NCBI GenBank assembly: GCA_030149965.1
Contig: JASLHB010000020.1
Location: 1-26,146, forward strand
Source of the DNA: Wohlfahrtiimonas sp.
GTDB lineage: Bacteria; Pseudomonadota; Gammaproteobacteria; Cardiobacteriales; Wohlfahrtiimonadaceae
DNA: 26,146 nucleotides
Direction: 5' to 3'
Part shown: positions 23,164 to 26,146 of the stretch, piece by piece
How positions within the stretch are numbered: position 1 is the first letter of the stretch
Layout: the number at the start of each line of letters is the position of its first letter
Made by a program: the position numbers and the translations under genes
The notes under the pieces: generated by a model
Told to the model about the DNA's origin: nothing
Databases searched by the model: none
Seen by the model: the letters and a program-made list of their open reading frames with translations, nothing else

Positions 23164-24450
23164 ATGAGCAACAATACATACAATCCTTTCAATCATGCTC
23201 AACAACAATTTGATCATGTTGCCAAAACATTAGAATTAGAACAAGGCATGAAAGATCTTCTTCGCTCACCCATGAAAGAAATTCATTTTTCTATTCCAGT
23301 AAAGATGGACGATGGCACAACGAGAGTCTTCAAAGGCTTTCGCATGAAACACAATGAAGCATTAGGGCCAGCTAAAGGTGGCTTACGCTTTCATCCACAT
23401 GAAAGTGCAGATACTGTACGCGCCCTATCTATGTGGATGACATGGAAATGTGCAGTAATGGGATTGCCATTAGGTGGCGGAAAAGGTGGTGTAATTTGCG
23501 ATCCTCAAACATTATCCTTAGCTGAACAAGAAAAAATTTGCAGAGGCTTCATTAGACAACTTCATCAGCTATTAGGGCCTAATACAGATGTACCTGCACC
23601 AGATGTAATGACAAATGGCCAACACATGATCTGGATGCTAGATGAATATGAAACCATCAATGGTGGACATTATCCTGGAATGATCACCGGCAAGCCAGTA
23701 AGTTTAGGTGGATCTCAAGGTCGTACAGAAGCAACTGGCTATGGTGTTATCTATACAATAGAAGCATTATTGGCAAAGAAAAAAATAGACATTAAGTCAA
23801 CAACTGCGAGTATTCAAGGTTTCGGTAATGTTGGTCAATATGCTGCTGAACTTTATACACAATTAGGCGGCCAAGTTATCGCTATCTCTTGTTGGAATCA
23901 AAAAGATCAAAAAAGCTATACAATCCAAAACAAGGATGGCTTAGATATAAACGCATTAGTTAACATTAAAGATCAATTTGGTAGCGTTGATTTAGATAAA
24001 GCAAAAGCATTGGGCTATGAAATAGTTGATGGCGATGCTTGGCTTTACCAAGATGTAGATATTCTCATTCCAGCAGCCTTAGAAAATCAAATTACAGGCG
24101 AAACTGTCGCAAAGCTTTCATCTCAAGTTAAAATTATTGGTGAAGGTGCAAATGGCCCTACAGCTCATGAAGCTGATGCTTTACTATTTGAACGTGGCAT
24201 AACATTCATTCCTGATTTCCTATGCAATGCTGGCGGTGTAACTTGTAGTTATTTCGAGCAAATTCAAGGCAACACCAATTATTACTGGGAAAAAGATGAA
24301 GTTCTAACTAAATTAAAGCTCATGATGGTGAATGCATTTGAAAGAGTTTATACCGTAGCAGAAGAAAAGAATATTGATATGCGCGATGCGGCATATACAA
24401 TTGCAATCCAAATAGTTAAAGATGCAGTAAAATTACTTGGCTGGGCATAA
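23164..24450 (+). CDS. Glutamate dehydrogenase (Glu/Leu/Phe/Val dehydrogenase family)
   Basis: 428 residues. It interconverts glutamate and 2-oxoglutarate plus ammonia. The substrate-binding GPAKGGLRFHP is at 68-78, the catalytic loop LPLGGGKGGV (101-110, K107) follows, then DVPAPDVMT (142-150), and the nucleotide-binding IQGFGNVGQYAAE. The length and the FNHAQQQFDHVAKTLEL opening resemble catabolic enzymes such as Bacillus RocG/GudB more than the 447-residue NADP-specific GdhA of E. coli. NAD use is therefore likely but not proven. AGGGG precedes the ATG. The 195-base gap upstream is A/T-rich, and no promoter could be placed with confidence. It is monocistronic, with a clear terminator. Confidence 0.9.
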   Translation: MSNNTYNPFNHAQQQFDHVAKTLELEQGMKDLLRSPMKEIHFSIPVKMDDGTTRVFKGFRMKHNEALGPAKGGLRFHPHESADTVRALSMWMTWKCAVMGLPLGGGKGGVICDPQTLSLAEQEKICRGFIRQLHQLLGPNTDVPAPDVMTNGQHMIWMLDEYETINGGHYPGMITGKPVSLGGSQGRTEATGYGVIYTIEALLAKKKIDIKSTTASIQGFGNVGQYAAELYTQLGGQVIAISCWNQKDQKSYTIQNKDGLDINALVNIKDQFGSVDLDKAKALGYEIVDGDAWLYQDVDILIPAALENQITGETVAKLSSQVKIIGEGANGPTAHEADALLFERGITFIPDFLCNAGGVTCSYFEQIQGNTNYYWEKDEVLTKLKLMMVNAFERVYTVAEEKNIDMRDAAYTIAIQIVKDAVKLLGWA

Positions 24451-24470
24451 TACTTAATCCCATACATACA

Positions 24471-24495
24471 AGCCCTTAATATTTAAGGGCTTTTT
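24471..24495 (+). terminator. Rho-independent terminator of the glutamate dehydrogenase gene
   Basis: Arms AGCCCTTAA (24471-24479) and TTAAGGGCT (24483-24491), a three-base loop and TTTT after it. The minus side lacks a T-run, so it serves mainly the plus-strand gene. Confidence 0.85.
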
Positions 24496-24502
24496 CAAAT
24501 CA

Positions 24503-25909
24503 TTATAATTTACTACGATTTGCCATAACATCACCATCTGTTTTATGTAGAATCACAAAAATAAATGTCGCAAAAAAAGTAAATAAACCCATTATTATCA
24601 TCGTTGCTTGAAATGGCTCTGTTTGTGCAGAAAATATTGTCATTGGAAAATCCACAAAAGTATTCATAAAAATCGCTGCAAATGCAATTGCAAATGTCAT
24701 AGATAGTTGCTGAAAAACAACCATCAAGCTATTGCCACTACTAACATTTTCATCAGTTAAGTCAGCAACTGTCAATGTATTCATAGCACTGAACTGTATA
24801 GAATTACAAAACCCTAGAATAAACAATAAAATCATCAATACAGAAATGTGAACAACAGGTGCTATGAATCCTATAATTATAATAATCAAACTAATCATTA
24901 ATGTATTAATGATTAGCACAGATTTATATCCATACCAACGCATAATAGTTGTCACCATTGGTTTATTAATCAGATTAGCAAAAGCTAATGGCACTAAAAC
25001 CCATCCTGCAATTTCAGGGCTATAATCCACTCCAACTTGCAATAACAACGGTATAACAAATGGAATACAGGAAATTCCTAGCCTAGCAAGAACTCCACCA
25101 AATACACCCACAACAAATGTGCGTATTTGAAATAAGGAAGGCGAATACAATGGTGACTCAGTATAAAATGCATAAATCCAATAACTCATTAGCAATACAG
25201 CACCTAAACAAAGCATAGCCATCGAAAACAGCTGATTCTCTCTGTGTGCAATAAATTCTAAACCCAAAATCAATAATGCAATAGAAACAGCAAACATAAT
25301 ATAACCCAAGAAATCTATTTTCACTTTCTCAGCTTTATAATCAGGCATATAAAAAAATGCTAATACAATGCAAATAACACCAATTGGAACGTTAATTAGA
25401 AATATCCAATGCCATGATAAATATTGCACTAAATACCCACCCAAAACCGGCCCCAACATTGGCCCAATTAAGGCCGGTGTTACAGCATAACTAATGACTT
25501 TGAGAATCTGAGTTTTAGGATATGTTTTAAAGATAGATAAACGAGCAACAGGAATTGACATGGCTCCGCCAATACCTTGCAAAATTCTAGACAACGTTAA
25601 TTGCGTTAAATCCATCGATAATGCACACAAAAGTGAACCAATCGTGAATATACAAACCGATGTCAAAAATGTATACCTAGTACCAAATTTATCAGAGATA
25701 ATACTACTTCATGGTGTGAATATCGCAAGCGTTAATGTGTAGCTTATGATTGCAGCCTGCATCTGCAAAGGTGATTCATTTAAATCTTTTGCAATAGAAG
25801 GCAAAGCTGTATTTAAAATTGTTGTTTCGAGCATTTGCATAAAAATGGTAATACCTAAAATCCATGGCAATACTTTTTTGCTTTGTTCAGACACAAATGC
25901 CTGCCCCAT
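24503..25909 (-). pseudogene. HsrA/YieO-like DHA2 multidrug permease, interrupted by an in-frame TGA
   Basis: The frame would encode 468 residues, near E. coli HsrA (475), a 14-helix proton-driven drug exporter. Residues 1-66 from the ATG at 25909 (LPWILGITIFMQMLETTILNTALP, QAAIISYTLTLAIFTP) are followed by TGA at 25711-25709. The same frame then continues with SSIISDKFGTRYTFLTS, normal family sequence (compare the usual GWLADRFGTRR). The rest has GIGGAMSIPVARL, LGPVLGGYLVQYLSWHWIFLINVPIGV, and MNTLTVADLTDENVSSGNS. No bases are missing, so this is a nonsense change, not a frameshift. The downstream part could restart only at ATG 25666, losing the first helices. TTA to TGA is the simplest origin. 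A sequencing error is possible. Confidence 0.8.
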
Positions 25910-26035
25910 GACTATGACCTCATATATTTCAAATTGATTAGCTAAGAATATCTTTGATCAGTATAGGCTATAAATTATTCACCATTCTATGTAAAATATA
26001 GAAGATTTAATGATTAAATATGAGTGAATTTAAAG

Positions 26036-26112
26036 TGGTCGGGGCAGAGGGATTCGAACCCCCGACCCACTGGTCCCAAACCAGTTGCGCTACCAGGCTG
26101 CGCTATGCCCCG
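26036..26112 (-). tRNA. tRNA-Pro(UGG), with encoded CCA
   Basis: 77 bases on the minus strand. The acceptor stem CGGGGCA/TGCCCCG is fully paired, with discriminator A and encoded CCA at the 3' end (26038-26036). The D arm contains GCGCAGCCTGGTAGCGC. The anticodon stem ACTGG/CCAGT closes the loop TTTGGGA, giving anticodon TGG. The T arm has GGGGGTTCGAATCCCTC. UGG reads CCN proline codons, and this is the Pro tRNA present in nearly all bacteria. All arms pair normally. No integrase or repeated 3' end was seen near it. Confidence 0.97.
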
Positions 26113-26118
26113 ACAAGA

Positions 26119-26146
26119 ATAACTCATTCACAATTGAATGAGTTAT
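26119..26146. repeat. Perfect hairpin next to the 5' end of tRNA-Pro
   Basis: Twelve-base perfect inverted repeat ATAACTCATTCA (26119-26130) and TGAATGAGTTAT (26135-26146) with a CAAT loop. It begins six bases from the tRNA 5' end. No T-run follows on the minus strand; the plus-strand side is cut by the window edge, so a plus-strand terminator is possible but unproved. Confidence 0.5.

Noticed and set aside
26036..26112. tRNA-Pro as an integration site of a genomic island
   Set aside because: No integrase and no duplicated tRNA 3' end were found within the window.

Overview
The window is an AT-rich, gene-dense stretch of a gammaproteobacterial chromosome. The order lapA-lapB-pyrF-ibaG-murA, an EpmC-type EF-P hydroxylase, HemJ, LapB, an adjacent cytochrome c4 and dsbA pair, and a TfpX/TfpZ-type pilin accessory protein all point there. 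IspG is of the long form I associate with xanthomonads rather than the shorter Escherichia coli form. Together with the low GC this suggests a deep-branching lineage, possibly near Cardiobacteriales, but the genus cannot be fixed from the sequence alone.

Layout, left to right. Bases 1-200 hold a consensus stable-RNA promoter, very probably of an rRNA operon, reading out of the left edge on the minus strand. Minus-strand genes epmC and an iron-type alcohol dehydrogenase (yiaY-like) follow. Then comes a minus-strand cluster ispG-trmB-lytic transglycosylase, with hemJ divergent on plus. A tight minus-strand cluster gloA-greA-AI-2E-family permease is next, then a small acidic protein with grpE. 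After that comes a 542-residue degenerate DEAD-box protein. It is divergent from the plus-strand operon lapA-lapB-pyrF-ibaG-murA. Minus-strand lgt-thyA-rnhA-dnaQ, cytochrome c4-dsbA and thrC-serA-DUF2058 follow, then an orphan pilin accessory gene, a plus-strand glutamate dehydrogenase, a multidrug permease gene broken by one in-frame TGA, and a tRNA-Pro(UGG).

Most of the window is core housekeeping: isoprenoid, heme, pyrimidine, dTMP, serine and threonine synthesis, envelope assembly (MurA, LapA/B, Lgt, lytic transglycosylase), replication fidelity (DnaQ, RNase HI), proteostasis (GrpE, DsbA) and translation (TrmB, EpmC, tRNA, rRNA promoter). I see no CRISPR array, insertion sequence, prophage or defence island. 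No stretch over 300 bases lacks a gene.

The best candidate for something undescribed is the protein at 8647-10275. It aligns with both RecA-like domains of RhlE-type RNA helicases but has lost the nucleotide-binding and catalytic motifs, while keeping an intact frame, a promoter, a long leader, a terminator and a basic Q/N-rich tail. Second is a cytochrome c4 with about 85 extra Ala/Lys/Glu-rich residues between its two heme domains. Several starts were moved inward from the longest possible frame because family length and ribosome-binding sites agree on the shorter form (ispG, greA, gloA, grpE, murA, rnhA, lgt, dsbA, thrC, permease).
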